This document shows, in pieces, positions 63,958 to 64,000 of a DNA stretch of 64,000 bases. The notes beneath the pieces were generated by a model, which saw only the letters and a program-made list of their open reading frames with translations, was not told the origin of the DNA and searched no databases. Each line of letters starts with the position of its first letter. Position 1 is the stretch's first letter. The stretch is taken from contig SGZM01000004.1 in assembly GCA_004214065.1 (NCBI GenBank), forward strand, positions 1 to 64,000, written 5' to 3'. The translations under genes and the position numbers were made by a program. The DNA is from Gammaproteobacteria bacterium. Its GTDB lineage: Bacteria > Pseudomonadota > Gammaproteobacteria > Magnimaribacterales > Magnimaribacteraceae.

Positions 63958-64000
63958 CTAGACCGATTGCAGCATCTTTATTTCAGGTGCACCTGCCATA
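63958..64000 (-). CDS. Likely carboxyl end of a minus-strand gene (cut by the window)
   Basis: On the minus strand only one frame is open from the edge to a TAG at 63960-63958, giving MAGAPEIKMLQSV at the end. The first base pairs lie outside the window, so neither product nor certainty can be given; it could be chance. Confidence 0.3.
   Translation of the reverse strand, partial: MAGAPEIKMLQSV

Noticed and set aside
1-64000. CRISPR array, rRNA genes or transposases
   Set aside because: No regularly spaced repeats, no rRNA-like segments and no DDE or other transposase motifs were seen on either strand.

Overview
The window looks like chromosome of a streamlined, AT-rich marine gammaproteobacterium of SAR86 type. 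This is inferred from base composition (about one third G+C by eye), very short intergenic gaps, many 1-14 bp gene overlaps, and Pseudomonas-like gene order: rsmE-gshB, fis-purH-purD, amgK-murU diverging from lptD-surA-pdxA-rsmA-apaH, tsaD-rpsU-yqeY, gmk-rpoZ-spoT. No marker gene here fixes the taxon.

Positions 1-5400 hold the 5' end of gshB, rsmE, then fis-purH-purD-coq7 and a small RRM RNA-binding protein whose short leader is a promoter-hairpin unit. Positions 5397-11583 (minus strand) are one tight run, amgK-murU-rpe-trpE-trpG-trpD-trpC, joining MurNAc recycling, the pentose phosphate pathway and early tryptophan synthesis. Positions 11673-19619 (plus) run lptD-surA-pdxA-rsmA-apaH-cca-SDR: outer-membrane biogenesis, B6, rRNA and tRNA maturation, and a pteridine reductase. 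Positions 19667-23275 are a kinase-like/hydratase/MFS module, probably for lipid or acyl-CoA catabolism. Positions 23283-38407 are housekeeping: folK-folB-tsaD, rpsU-yqeY, ribE-pyrE, gmk-rpoZ-spoT-ridA-recG, cmoAB, a K+-dependent-type membrane pyrophosphatase, a DAACS symporter and rubredoxin.

Positions 38501-41576 hold ubiA, an acetyltransferase-like gene, an AlkA-type glycosylase and a DUF1249 gene as an overlapping run. Positions 41555-45187 are a nitrogen-control locus in which a eukaryotic-type glutamine synthetase (GSII) takes the place of enterobacterial GSI ahead of ntrB-ntrC, with an NtrC-type palindrome and a sigma54-like element upstream. Positions 45190-52160 carry a rhodanese, gpmA, hisB-hisH-hisA-(PQQ/cytochrome c quinoprotein)-hisF, mutY and yggX.

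Positions 52212-56306 are the accessory part. A tRNA-Phe gene is followed by about 4 kb of very small membrane or secreted proteins, an HNH nuclease, a duplicated 45-bp leader and three related signal peptides, with no integrase or second att copy seen. Positions 56355-64000 hold a proline iminopeptidase, two phytanoyl-CoA-type dioxygenases around a MATE exporter, MAPEG, YczE-like, DUF1295 and GFA proteins, zapE, and the likely tail of a minus-strand gene.

Four convergent gene pairs end in interlocked stop codons sharing the same 4 bp. No CRISPR array, transposase, rRNA or phage structural gene was seen.
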